Shown here one piece after another: positions 51,399 to 59,901 of a stretch of 64,000 nucleotides of DNA. The notes beneath the pieces were generated by a model that worked only from the letters and a program-made list of their open reading frames with translations, had not been told where the DNA came from and ran no database searches. The DNA lies in the NCBI GenBank assembly GCA_963789565.1, contig CAWBKX010000002.1, positions 558,001-622,000 of the forward strand. Direction: 5' to 3'. Position 1 is the stretch's first letter. Each line of letters opens with the position of its first letter. This DNA comes from CALAGB01 sp963789565 (GTDB lineage: Bacteria; Chloroflexota; Chloroflexia; Thermomicrobiales; Thermomicrobiaceae). The position numbers were made by a program, and so were the translations under genes.

Positions 51399-52688
51399 GT
51401 GGCGGTTACCATCATCATCGGCGGTCAGTGGGGCGACGAAGGCAAGGGCAAGATCACCGATGCGCTGGCAGCGCGTGCCAGCATGGTCATTCGCCCCAAT
51501 GGCAGTACGAATGCCGGCCATACAGTTCAGACCAAGGACGGAATCTTCAAGTTCCACCTGGTGCCGTCTGGGGTGCTTCATCCCGGTTGCGACTGCATCA
51601 TCGGGGCTGGGGTGGCCATCCCTCCGGCCGATCTCTTCAACGAAATAGACGACCTGACGAGTCGCGGCATCGATTTGTCACGCCTCTTTATCAGCGACCG
51701 CGCCAACATCATCATGCCGTTCCATCCGCTGCTCGATCAGCTCGAGGAGGAACGCCGGGGCACGCACAGCATCGGGACCACCTTGAAGGGAAACGGTCCG
51801 GTTTATGCCGACAAAGCCGGTCGACGCGGCGTGCGCGTAGCCGATCTGCTCGACGAAAAAGCGCTCGTGGAGCGCCTGAACCTGGTCGTGCCGGAAAAGA
51901 ACATCCTCCTATCTAGCCTTTACGGGGCAGAACCGCTTGATATGCAGGAGATGCTGGAACAGTTCGCCGCCTTTGGCGAAAGGCTTGCGCCACGAGTCGT
52001 CGCGTCAGAGATGATGGTGCAAGATGCCATCGAAGCTGGCCGCTCGATCCTCATTGAGGGAGCACAGGCCGCGCTGCTCGACATCGACTATGGAACGTAC
52101 CCGTACGTTACGTCGACTTCACCGACCGCCGCAGGCGCGTGCCAGGGCGCGGGCGTCGGACCGACCCAGGTAACCTCGGTCGTCTCCGTTTACAAGGCCT
52201 ACACTACCCGCGTCGGCGCTGGCCCATATCCGAGCGAACTGACGGACGAGACTGGCGAGCAAATTCGAGAGCGCGGGCGAGAATTCGGCACCACAACCGG
52301 TCGTCCGAGACGGACCGGTTGGTTCGACGCGATCGCCGCGCGCTACTCAGTGCGCCTCAACGGCGTCACCCACGCAGCCATCACCAAGCTCGACATCCTT
52401 GATCCACTCGAAGAAATTCGCATCTGCGTTGGCTACGAGTTCAACGGAAAGCGACTCAACGCTCCTCATGCCATCGCCGACGTTTACGGACAATTCACGC
52501 CGATCTTCGAGTCGATGCCCGGCTGGCAATCGGATACATCCGAACTGACTGATTACGATCAGCTTCCGACAAATGCCGTTCGCTACATCGATCGGCTCGA
52601 GGGGCTTCTCGGAGTGCCCGTCTCGATGGTCGGTCTCGGTCCATCTCGAGAACAGCTTCTTTGGCGTCGAGCCGATCTCATCGACTGA
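51399..52688 (+). CDS. purA: Adenylosuccinate synthetase
   Basis: A 429-residue enzyme joining IMP and aspartate with GTP in AMP synthesis. Motifs: IIIGGQWGDEGKGKITDALA (P-loop with catalytic Asp), NGSTNAGHTVQ with catalytic His, GAGVAIPPADLFNEI, HSIGTTLKGNGPVYADKAGR, EGAQAALLDIDYGTYPYVTS and GRPRRTGWFDAIAARYS. GTG 51399 was chosen over an in-frame start 19 codons earlier because AGGGGG lies 6 bases upstream and it gives the family N-terminus. It is full length. Confidence 0.97.
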   Translation: MAVTIIIGGQWGDEGKGKITDALAARASMVIRPNGSTNAGHTVQTKDGIFKFHLVPSGVLHPGCDCIIGAGVAIPPADLFNEIDDLTSRGIDLSRLFISDRANIIMPFHPLLDQLEEERRGTHSIGTTLKGNGPVYADKAGRRGVRVADLLDEKALVERLNLVVPEKNILLSSLYGAEPLDMQEMLEQFAAFGERLAPRVVASEMMVQDAIEAGRSILIEGAQAALLDIDYGTYPYVTSTSPTAAGACQGAGVGPTQVTSVVSVYKAYTTRVGAGPYPSELTDETGEQIRERGREFGTTTGRPRRTGWFDAIAARYSVRLNGVTHAAITKLDILDPLEEIRICVGYEFNGKRLNAPHAIADVYGQFTPIFESMPGWQSDTSELTDYDQLPTNAVRYIDRLEGLLGVPVSMVGLGPSREQLLWRRADLID

Positions 52689-52714
52689 CGGTTCGAAATC
52701 CCGATTTCCAATGG

Positions 52715-52743
52715 TTGACGCGCAGTTTGCGGCGTCATAGACT
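52715..52743 (+). promoter_or_regulatory. Probable promoter of the fabZ-glycosyltransferase operon
   Basis: TTGACG (52715-52720), a 17-base spacer and TAGACT (52738-52743) lie between purA and fabZ. It gives the following five genes their own start of transcription. Confidence 0.5.
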
Positions 52744-52794
52744 CCGAACGATTCCTCGGATTCGCCGCCGGTTACCCCGACAAAGGAGTGCTCA

Positions 52795-53235
52795 TTGCTT
52801 GATGCCAAGCAAATTCAGGCGATCATCCCGCACCGCTATCCCTTTTTGCTCGTCGATCGCATCATCGAGATCGAATACGGCAAGCGGGCCGTTGGCATCA
52901 AGAACGTGACAATGGGCGATCCCTTCTTTCAGGGCCATTTTCCGGATCATCCCGTCATGCCCGGCGTTTTGATCGTGGAAGCGCTGGCCCAGGTCGGGGC
53001 GGTCGCGCTCCTTGGCATGGAAGAGAATCGCGGAAAGCTGGCGCTCTTCGCGGGGATTGATGGCGTGCGATTCAAGCGGCAGGTCATACCTGGCGATGTG
53101 TTACGTCTCCAGGTCGAAGTTGGAAAGATGCGCCGCGGTGTCGGCATTGGCAACGCTGAAGCGTCCGTTGACGGTCAACTCGCCGCTCGTGGACAGCTCA
53201 TGTTCGCCGTCGTCGACGACACGTCCGGGTCCTGA
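52795..53235 (+). CDS. fabZ: 3-hydroxyacyl-ACP dehydratase FabZ
   Basis: A 146-residue hot-dog dehydratase of fatty acid synthesis. The active site GHFPDHPVMPGVLIVEALAQ supplies His48 and Glu62. Other markers are IPHRYPFLLVDRIIEIE and GIDGVRFKRQVIPGDVL. The start is TTG 52795 with AGGAG 6 bases upstream. It heads an operon of glycosyltransferases, 7 bases before the first GT9, an unusual neighbour for fabZ, which elsewhere sits with lpx or fab genes. Confidence 0.95.
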   Translation: MLDAKQIQAIIPHRYPFLLVDRIIEIEYGKRAVGIKNVTMGDPFFQGHFPDHPVMPGVLIVEALAQVGAVALLGMEENRGKLALFAGIDGVRFKRQVIPGDVLRLQVEVGKMRRGVGIGNAEASVDGQLAARGQLMFAVVDDTSGS

Positions 53236-53242
53236 TCGACCG

Positions 53243-54373
53243 ATGCGTGACCAGGTGGTCGGTCTGCTGGCCCGCGCTCTCGACCGGTCACAACGACCGG
53301 CCAACGCCGAGCTGCCTTCACCTGACGCGATTCGGCGCATTCTGGTAGTCAAGCCCTGCTGCTTTGGAGATGTGATGATGGCCACGCCCGCGATTCGGGC
53401 GCTTGGTTTACGCTTTCCGCACGCGCTCATTGACGTGTTGACAACCCCCTGGTGTGCCGAAGCGCTGCGCAACAACCCGCACGTACGGTCGGTCTATCGC
53501 TATCCCGACGCACTCACGATAGTCGGATTCCTCAGGCTTGCACGACGGATCCGGCAGGGTCGCTATGATCTCGGAGTCAGTCTGGATCGATCTCCGATTG
53601 TGAACAGCCTACTCTTCGTGTCAGGCATCCCGGAGCGCGTGGGTATCGACAGCTCAGGACGCGGTGTCGGGCTCACTCGCCGGGTTTCACCTCGAGTCGG
53701 CGAACACGAAACCGATCTCTACTTGCGGGTGGCGAAGGCCATCGGGGCAGGAAGCGACGACCCGAAGCCCGAGTATTGCGCTCAACCGGACGCAAGAAAA
53801 ACCGCGGACCGGCTCCTGGAGGGATTGGCACGGCCCATCGTTGTTGTGCACCCCGGCGGTGCGGTGAACCCTGGTTCGAGCTATCTCTCGAAGCGTTGGC
53901 CCCCTGAGATGTTTGGTGAGCTGGCGTCGGAGCTCATCCAACGCCACGCTGCCAGCGTCGTGATCGTCGGCGCGAAGAGTGACGAATCCGCGACGCAGGG
54001 CACCATCGATCTGACTGACGGCGACGTTATCGACCTGTCGGCGCGTCTTACCATTCCCGAACTCGCCGCGGTTTGCGAGAAAGCGCAACTCTATGTCGGC
54101 AATGACAGCGGCATGTCGCATTTGGCCAGCGCGGTTGGAACGCCGACGGTAACGATTTTTGGCCCGACCGATCCCGACATGTACCGTCCACTCGGACCCG
54201 ATAGCGAGGTCTGCTCCTCTGGCTTCCGGACGCCGTCTGACGGTGCGCGCGACTTGCGTCGCCCCAATCCCAACACCGACGAGAACACCGACATCAGCAT
54301 GGTGTCAGTCTCAGATGTACTGCAAACGTGTGAACGGCTACTGGCGACCGCCGAACGAACCACGGTTTCATAA
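53243..54373 (+). CDS. GT9 (heptosyltransferase-like) glycosyltransferase 1
   Basis: A 376-residue GT9 protein of the ADP-heptose:LPS heptosyltransferase family. The N-terminal domain has RRILVVKPCCFGDVMMATPA; the donor domain has VVHPGGAVNPGSSYLSKRWP, VIVGAKSDE and LYVGNDSGMSHLASAVGTPT followed by FGPTDPDMYRPLG. ATG 53243 starts 7 bases after fabZ; the frame is open into fabZ but without support. It lacks the C-terminal Cys motif of the other two GT9 proteins. The sugar moved is unknown, and heptose is not implied by the family name alone. Confidence 0.88.
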   Translation: MRDQVVGLLARALDRSQRPANAELPSPDAIRRILVVKPCCFGDVMMATPAIRALGLRFPHALIDVLTTPWCAEALRNNPHVRSVYRYPDALTIVGFLRLARRIRQGRYDLGVSLDRSPIVNSLLFVSGIPERVGIDSSGRGVGLTRRVSPRVGEHETDLYLRVAKAIGAGSDDPKPEYCAQPDARKTADRLLEGLARPIVVVHPGGAVNPGSSYLSKRWPPEMFGELASELIQRHAASVVIVGAKSDESATQGTIDLTDGDVIDLSARLTIPELAAVCEKAQLYVGNDSGMSHLASAVGTPTVTIFGPTDPDMYRPLGPDSEVCSSGFRTPSDGARDLRRPNPNTDENTDISMVSVSDVLQTCERLLATAERTTVS

Positions 54374-55518
54374 TGCGAGATCTCGTCCGTTCGGCCGCGC
54401 GTGCGTCAGTGTCCTCTCGCGCGCGACCATCCTATGAAGCGGTTGCGCGACGAGTCTGGATAATCCGTCCAGATCACCTGGGAGACGTCCTTTTCTTGCG
54501 TCCGGCGCTGAAGCGTTTCCGAGCGGCACTGCCCGATTGGCACATCACGCTCGTTGTCGGTCCGTGGTCGCAAGTTATCGTCGCGGATGATGAGAGCGTC
54601 GACCAGGTCGTGACCATCCCCTTCCCAGGATTCACGCGTGCGAACCATGTCCCGCCATGGCAGCCATATCGGCAGCTGTTTGATGAGGCCGATCACATGC
54701 GTGCCGACCGACCGGCGGCCGTCGTGACAGTACGCGATGACCACTGGTGGGCGGCGCTCATGGCGCGAGTCGCCGGAACACCGGTTATCATCGGTGCGGA
54801 TCATTCCAGCATGGATGGATTGTTGACTGATTCTGTTCCGCTGAAATGTGAGCATTGGGTAGCGCGCGACATCGAGATTCTGGATGGCGCCGCACAGATC
54901 CTCGGTGGAGAATTCCAGCGACAGATCTCGAGCCCGGCATCAGACCCTCTCATCTGGAACGTGACCGAGTCGGATCGTGTCGCAGGCGTCGAGTTGCTGA
55001 AGTCTGTCAGGATCGGTGGCCCATTCGCGGCGATTCACCCGGGAAGCGGAGCACCGGTCAAGTTATGGCCCGCGGATCGCTGGGCCCAGGTCGCGGATGC
55101 GCTTGCCGAAGATGGTCTGTCTGTCCTGTTGACCGGCACCGAGGCCGAAGAACCTCTGATTGCTCGCATCGCAGACGCGACCAAATCAAATCCAATGTCA
55201 CTGGTTGGAAAGACGACTTTACGAACGCTGGCCGCGATTTTCGCGCAGGCTGCCGTTGTCGCAGGTGTCGACAGCGGGCCGATGCACCTCGCGGTGGCAG
55301 TCGATGCGCCGACCGTCCATGTTTACGGACCAAGCGACGTTGCTGCCTACGGACCATGGGGCGCCTCCGGTCGACATCGAGTCGTCACTGCGGGGCTTTC
55401 CTGCCCGCGTTGTGGCGATCTCAGCGTCTCTCGTCTCGAGGGAGCCGGCTGTATGGTCGCGGTCGCCTCCGACACGGTGATCGAAACGATTCGAGAGTTG
55501 CGACTGAACCGTGTCTGA
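54373..55518 (+). CDS. GT9 (heptosyltransferase-like) glycosyltransferase 2
   Basis: A 381-residue GT9 paralogue. It has VARRVWIIRPDHLGDVLFLR, AAIHPGSGAPVKLWPADRWA, VLLTGTEAEEPLIA and VVAGVDSGPMHLAVAVDAPT then VYGPSDVAAYGPWG. A C-terminal Cys group (LSCPRCGDLSVSRLEGAGC) resembles the one seen in many GT9 enzymes. The ATG shares its A with the stop codon of the preceding gene (TAATG), so translation is coupled. The last 8 bases overlap the next gene. Confidence 0.88.
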   Translation: MRDLVRSAARASVSSRARPSYEAVARRVWIIRPDHLGDVLFLRPALKRFRAALPDWHITLVVGPWSQVIVADDESVDQVVTIPFPGFTRANHVPPWQPYRQLFDEADHMRADRPAAVVTVRDDHWWAALMARVAGTPVIIGADHSSMDGLLTDSVPLKCEHWVARDIEILDGAAQILGGEFQRQISSPASDPLIWNVTESDRVAGVELLKSVRIGGPFAAIHPGSGAPVKLWPADRWAQVADALAEDGLSVLLTGTEAEEPLIARIADATKSNPMSLVGKTTLRTLAAIFAQAAVVAGVDSGPMHLAVAVDAPTVHVYGPSDVAAYGPWGASGRHRVVTAGLSCPRCGDLSVSRLEGAGCMVAVASDTVIETIRELRLNRV

Positions 55519-56635
55519 CCCGTCGGTCCTGACCATCGGCATCGATGCCAGCCGGGCCACGATTGCTCAGCAGACCGGCACTGAGCGCTATTCCCAACGC
55601 ATCATCCAGGAACTGCTCGATCTTACGTTCGATGAACAGGTGCGACTCTACGTCAACAAGAGCGTACCGATCCCGTTCCGGCAGCGTGCCAATGTTGGTC
55701 AACGTTTGATCCCGTTTCCCCGTCTCTGGACTCATCTTCGGTTGTCGGCGGAGCTGCTGCGCCATCCAGTCGATGCGCTCTTCATTCCTTCCCACGTGGT
55801 ACCTCCGGTTCATCCGCGGGCGACCGTCGTCACGATTCACGACCTTGGCTATCTCCACGAGCCGCAAGCGCACACCGACGCATCCAGACGCTATCTGGAG
55901 TGGTCGACGCGCTGGAGTGTCACGGCGGCGCGGCGTGTCATCGCTATTTCCGAGGCGACCAAACAGGATCTGATGACGCATTATGGCCTGTCGGAGGAGA
56001 AAATCGCGGTCGTCTATCACGGGGTGGACGAGTGGTTTCGTCCGGCCAATCAAGCGCAGATTGAACGCGCTCGAGCGTGGTTAGGCGTCGACGGACCGTT
56101 CATCCTGTATGTCGGTACGATCCAGCCACGCAAGAACTTGACGCGTTTGATCGGAGCCTTCGAGCGCATCGCCGAGCAGCGATCCGATCTCTGTCTGATC
56201 CTCGCGGGGAAGTTGGGCTGGAAAACAGAAGAGATCACCGAATCGGCGAGGAAATCGGAGTACGCGAACAGGATATTGATGCCCGGGCACGTTCCCGACG
56301 ACCTGCTGCCCGCCCTTTACTCGGCCGCGTCGGTCTTCATTTTGCCGTCACTCTATGAGGGGTTTGGCATGCCGGTCATCGAGGCCATGGCATGCGGCAC
56401 TCCATGTGTCATCTCCAACCGTGGATCGTTGCCAGAGATCGCGGGCGACGCCGCTGTGGTGGTCGACCCGCTGGACGTTACCGCGATCGCGGCGGGTATC
56501 TCCAAACTCATGCCGGACCAAGAACGATCTGCTCGCGTGGATGCGGGGCTCGCCCGAGCCAGAGAGTTCACATGGACACGGTGTGGGGAATCGACGATCG
56601 AAGTAATCCACGCCGCGCTCTGTGATCGAGGCTGA
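55511..56635 (+). CDS. GT4 glycosyltransferase (mannosyltransferase-like)
   Basis: A 374-residue GT-B enzyme of family 4. Motifs: IGIDASRATIAQQTGTERYS at the N-terminus, VVTIHDLGYLHEP, VIAISEATKQDLMTHYGLSE, VVYHGVDEWF, FILYVGTIQPRKNLTRLIGA and the donor site FILPSLYEGFGMPVIEAMAC. This pattern is common in mannosyltransferases of surface polysaccharide synthesis. The GTG start overlaps the GT9 gene by 8 bases (GTGTCTGA). The acceptor is unknown, though ino1 and an acyltransferase downstream make an inositol lipid conceivable. Confidence 0.9.
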   Translation: MSDPSVLTIGIDASRATIAQQTGTERYSQRIIQELLDLTFDEQVRLYVNKSVPIPFRQRANVGQRLIPFPRLWTHLRLSAELLRHPVDALFIPSHVVPPVHPRATVVTIHDLGYLHEPQAHTDASRRYLEWSTRWSVTAARRVIAISEATKQDLMTHYGLSEEKIAVVYHGVDEWFRPANQAQIERARAWLGVDGPFILYVGTIQPRKNLTRLIGAFERIAEQRSDLCLILAGKLGWKTEEITESARKSEYANRILMPGHVPDDLLPALYSAASVFILPSLYEGFGMPVIEAMACGTPCVISNRGSLPEIAGDAAVVVDPLDVTAIAAGISKLMPDQERSARVDAGLARAREFTWTRCGESTIEVIHAALCDRG

Positions 56636-56639
56636 TGGC

Positions 56640-57803
56640 ATGTCAGCTCAGCCAGATCGCCGGGATAAATCGCTCGATCGCATTCTCGTCGTCAAGCTCG
56701 CTGACATGGGCGACGCGATTCTGGCGACGTCCGCAATCGGCGCCTTGCGCCGAGCCCATCCTCGAGCGCGCATCGACGTCTTGACGGCTGGTGCGGGCGC
56801 GGCCATTTTCCATTTGTGCGACGCGGTCGATCAGGTGTTCACGCTGGACAAGCAAGCATTCGACCGTCCCACCGGTCTGCTGAATCCGCGCGCCGGTGCA
56901 TCGCTGATGGCGCTAATGAAGAGGCTTCGCAGTCGCCGCTACGACGCGATCGCGCTCTTGCACCACCTGACGACACCGTTTGGGGCACGAAAGTTTCGAT
57001 GGCTCTGCGCGGCCATCGGGGCGCCGGTGCGGGCTGGCCTCGACAACGGCCGAGGCGCCTTCATGACGCATCGCGTGACAGACTACGGCTTCGGCGCCAG
57101 ATCCGTGCACGACTATGGACTGGCGGTCGTCGCGACTCTTGACGCCGACATCCACGATGCGAAACCGCTCATTTCGATTCCCACTGATGCCAGCCGACAG
57201 GTCGACCAGTTGCTGAGCTCTGCCGGCGTCGAAGCAGACTTTGTCGCTATTCATCCGTCGGTTGGCGGATATGCCACTGCGCGAAATTGGTTTCCTGATC
57301 GATTCGCGTCGGTCGCTCAATCGATCCGACAGAATATCGGCCTTTCGATCGTACTCGTGGGAGCAGACGATGCATCACCGGCCGCGGAACAAATTGCGCA
57401 AGATTCATTGTCCATCAATCTAGTCGGACGAACGAGCATCGCCCAACTCGCGGCACTCATGCAGCGCGCGCGCCTCGTCATCGGCGCCGACAGTGGTGTC
57501 GCGCATCTCGCTGCCGCGCTCGACGTGCCGACGATTGCCATATTTGGACCGTCGAACCAAGCCGCGTGGTCTCCCTTTGGCGCGGTCTCTCTCGAAGAGT
57601 TCAGGAGAGATCCGACCGCGTCTCGGGCCGTTCTCGTGCGCTCCGGCATTCCGTGTTCGCCCTGCTTCTACACGGGCTTCACCCTTGGTCGACGCGACGG
57701 ATGCGCTCTACGAACCTGCCTAACTGATGTGACCGCCGATTTGGTTGCTCAAGTCGCAACTGAACTGTTGACTCGAAATCGGGATCATGAATCCGCACGC
57801 TGA
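56640..57803 (+). CDS. GT9 (heptosyltransferase-like) glycosyltransferase 3
   Basis: A 387-residue GT9 protein. The N-terminal half has LDRILVVKLADMGDAILATS; the donor half has VAIHPSVGGYATARNWFPDR, IVLVGADDASPAAEQIA and LVIGADSGVAHLAAALDVPT then FGPSNQAAWSPFG. A C-terminal Cys group (GIPCSPCFYTG, DGCALRTCLTD) is present. ATG 56640 with GAGG 8 bases upstream was chosen; GTG 56622 would overlap the GT4 gene. It is the last gene of the fabZ-GT operon, 183 bases before ino1. Confidence 0.88.
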   Translation: MSAQPDRRDKSLDRILVVKLADMGDAILATSAIGALRRAHPRARIDVLTAGAGAAIFHLCDAVDQVFTLDKQAFDRPTGLLNPRAGASLMALMKRLRSRRYDAIALLHHLTTPFGARKFRWLCAAIGAPVRAGLDNGRGAFMTHRVTDYGFGARSVHDYGLAVVATLDADIHDAKPLISIPTDASRQVDQLLSSAGVEADFVAIHPSVGGYATARNWFPDRFASVAQSIRQNIGLSIVLVGADDASPAAEQIAQDSLSINLVGRTSIAQLAALMQRARLVIGADSGVAHLAAALDVPTIAIFGPSNQAAWSPFGAVSLEEFRRDPTASRAVLVRSGIPCSPCFYTGFTLGRRDGCALRTCLTDVTADLVAQVATELLTRNRDHESAR

Positions 57804-57986
57804 GCGTCGACCTCGCTGGCATTCTCTCCAACGTCGGTGTTAGATGAGCGGTGCAGTCACGATTGCCACCTGATCGATCTCAGCACGCGCCGGGCAGTTG
57901 ACGCTGGCGTTGTGGGTGAACCCGTGACCCGCGGGCTTAAAAGCGCAGCCGGATAGCATTGACCGTGAGTGGAGGTCCAAGATTTA

Positions 57987-59102
57987 ATGAATGATACGAA
58001 GATTAGAGTTGCCATTGTTGGCGTTGGAAACTGCGCCTCGTCGCTTGTTCAGGGCGTCCAATACTACAAAGACGCCAAGCAAGGTGAGTTCGTTCCAGGT
58101 CTGATGCACGTCGATCTGGGCGGCTACCACATCCGAGATATCGAGTTCAGCGCCGCATTCGACGTCGATGTGAACAAGGTCGGCAAGGATCTGTCCGAGG
58201 CGATTTATGCCGAGCCAAACAACACGTATCGCTTTGCCGACGTTCCGCACCTGGGGGTGCCCGTCTATCGCGGCATGACGCATGACAGTCTCGGAAAATA
58301 CCTCTCGGAAATCATCACCAAAGCGCCCGGCCCAACGGCGGATATCATCCGCATCCTGCGCGACACCAAGACCGATGTGGTCATCAACTACCTTCCGGTC
58401 GGCAGCGAGATGGCGACCAAGTGGTACGTCGAGCAGGTTCTTGAGGCGGGTTGCGCGTTTGTCAACTGCATCCCGGTCTTCATCGCTCGCGAGGAGTACT
58501 GGCAGAAGCGCTTCCGAGACCGCGGTCTTCCGATCATTGGCGACGACATCAAGAGCCAAGTTGGCGCAACGATCACACATCGCATGTTGACACGTCTGTT
58601 TGCCGATCGGGGTGTGCGCATTGATCGAACCTACCAGCTCAACTTCGGTGGCAACACCGACTTCCTCAACATGCTGGAGCGCGAGCGGCTCGAATCCAAG
58701 AAGATCTCGAAGACCAACGCCGTCACGAGCCAAATTGACTACCCGCTGGACGCCGAGAACGTGCATGTTGGTCCGAGCGACTATGTTCCGTGGTTGAAAG
58801 ACCGCAAGTGGGCACACATCCGCGTCGAAGGCACGACGTTTGGGGACGTGCCGCTTACCGTCGAGATGAAGCTCGAGGTTTGGGATTCGCCGAACTCGGC
58901 GGGCGTCGTCATCGACGCGTTGCGTTGCGTCAAGCTGGCCATGGACAACAACATCGGCGGAGCGCTCCTGGCCCCTTCGGCCTATTTCATGAAATCGCCG
59001 CCGATCCAGTATCATGACGATGAAGCTCGCGAAATGCTGGAGAGCTTCATCCGGGAGACCTCGGCACAGCGTGCGGCCGTTGAGATTCCCACCGACGACT
59101 AG
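57987..59102 (+). CDS. ino1: myo-Inositol-1-phosphate synthase
   Basis: A 371-residue enzyme turning glucose-6-phosphate into inositol-1-phosphate, the precursor of phosphatidylinositol. The NAD fold opens RVAIVGVGNCASSLVQGVQY; further motifs are GCAFVNCIPVFIA, PIIGDDIKSQVGATITHRML, LNFGGNTDFLNMLERERLES, KISKTNAV and the catalytic-site Lys in SAYFMKSPPIQYHDDEARE. It belongs to the short actinobacterial/archaeal class. ATG 57987 has GGAGG about 11 bases upstream; GTG 57969 is an unlikely alternative. Its neighbours are glycosyltransferases and an LpxL/PatA-like acyltransferase, which fits a glycosylated inositol lipid. Confidence 0.95.
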   Translation: MNDTKIRVAIVGVGNCASSLVQGVQYYKDAKQGEFVPGLMHVDLGGYHIRDIEFSAAFDVDVNKVGKDLSEAIYAEPNNTYRFADVPHLGVPVYRGMTHDSLGKYLSEIITKAPGPTADIIRILRDTKTDVVINYLPVGSEMATKWYVEQVLEAGCAFVNCIPVFIAREEYWQKRFRDRGLPIIGDDIKSQVGATITHRMLTRLFADRGVRIDRTYQLNFGGNTDFLNMLERERLESKKISKTNAVTSQIDYPLDAENVHVGPSDYVPWLKDRKWAHIRVEGTTFGDVPLTVEMKLEVWDSPNSAGVVIDALRCVKLAMDNNIGGALLAPSAYFMKSPPIQYHDDEAREMLESFIRETSAQRAAVEIPTDD

Positions 59103-59133
59103 CCTGGCGCGCGTGTGACCGTGAGTATGGAAG

Positions 59134-59164
59134 CGGCGGCCGGGCACATCTCGGTCGCCGTTTC
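59134..59164 (+). terminator. Probable terminator after ino1
   Basis: A 9-bp stem with one G-U pair (CGGCGGCCG/CGGTCGCCG) and a 9-base loop is followed by TTTC, 31 bases after the ino1 stop. The short T-tract lowers confidence. Confidence 0.5.
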
Positions 59165-59241
59165 ACGTCCGCGGATTGTCTCTCGTGCCTTGGGTCAGGG
59201 ATGATGGGTGGATCGCTTTTGCGCTCGCGTAGAGGATTGAG

Positions 59242-59901
59242 ATGACCAGACAAGCCTCGGCCATCGCAATCAACCTTTCTTTCGTCCTGCATGAGCCGTC
59301 CGATTCACCGGTCGTCGCGCGATATGCAAAAGAGATCGAACAGCAACGCCACGGACGGGAACGAGAAGTGTCTCGACTCCGTCGCTTCACTTCGGTCGAG
59401 TTAGGTCGTCGAGTCATTCTTGAGGGCGATGTTCCAAGGGCAGACCAATCTCGCCTTCGTATCCTGTCGGTCAGAGTTGGCACCTGGAGCATGCTCGATG
59501 CCGTGCTATTCGCAATGAGTCCCGCGTTGAGGAGTTCGGAAATGTCGACGACGTTCGTCGATGCGGCTGACGGGCAGACGACATCGCGCAGTCTGTTTCG
59601 CGGTATGGCCGATCTTTGCCTGCCCCCTGACGCACCAACTGGCGAATCCTCCGATTACTTTGCGGCGGCGATACTGCGTCCAGGTAACGAGTCGATTCAG
59701 TTGCGATTCGAGCCGCTCGCACGCGTCGCTGTGCAGATCGACGCGGGCCATTCGGGGTGGGGCGGCTCCCAAGCGCTGATCGAGAAGACGATTCGTGAGT
59801 TTGTTTTGCAGTGGGATTGTGACCGATCATTGTGGAGCCAACCGGCCGAATTGACGCTTCCGGAGTTTGAGATTGCAGGACGTGGTGGTAGGGGAGACTA
59901 A
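59242..59901 (+). CDS. Protein of unknown function between ino1 and a PatA-like acyltransferase
   Basis: A 219-residue soluble protein that I do not recognise. No signal peptide, transmembrane helix or Cys cluster is seen. The middle shows alternating beta-like segments (RRVILEGDVPRADQSRLRIL, SIQLRFEPLARVAVQIDAG), and a Gly-rich tail ends the protein. ATG 59242 has GAGG 6 bases upstream, a good start. The stop touches the ATG of the acyltransferase gene (TAAATG), so the two are co-translated and probably act in the same pathway. Codon use looks like its neighbours. Confidence 0.7.
   Translation: MTRQASAIAINLSFVLHEPSDSPVVARYAKEIEQQRHGREREVSRLRRFTSVELGRRVILEGDVPRADQSRLRILSVRVGTWSMLDAVLFAMSPALRSSEMSTTFVDAADGQTTSRSLFRGMADLCLPPDAPTGESSDYFAAAILRPGNESIQLRFEPLARVAVQIDAGHSGWGGSQALIEKTIREFVLQWDCDRSLWSQPAELTLPEFEIAGRGGRGD

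Noticed and set aside
53012..53242. N-terminal extension of the first GT9 inside fabZ
   Set aside because: The added residues are a frame-shifted reading of fabZ; ATG 53243 gives the family N-terminus.
57984..59147. 387-codon open frame antisense to ino1
   Set aside because: It mirrors the ino1 gene, has no recognisable protein features and reflects the codon bias of the sense strand. The same applies to the long antisense frames in eno (5649-6485), mfd (42196-43380) and the nucleotidyltransferase (30249-31391).
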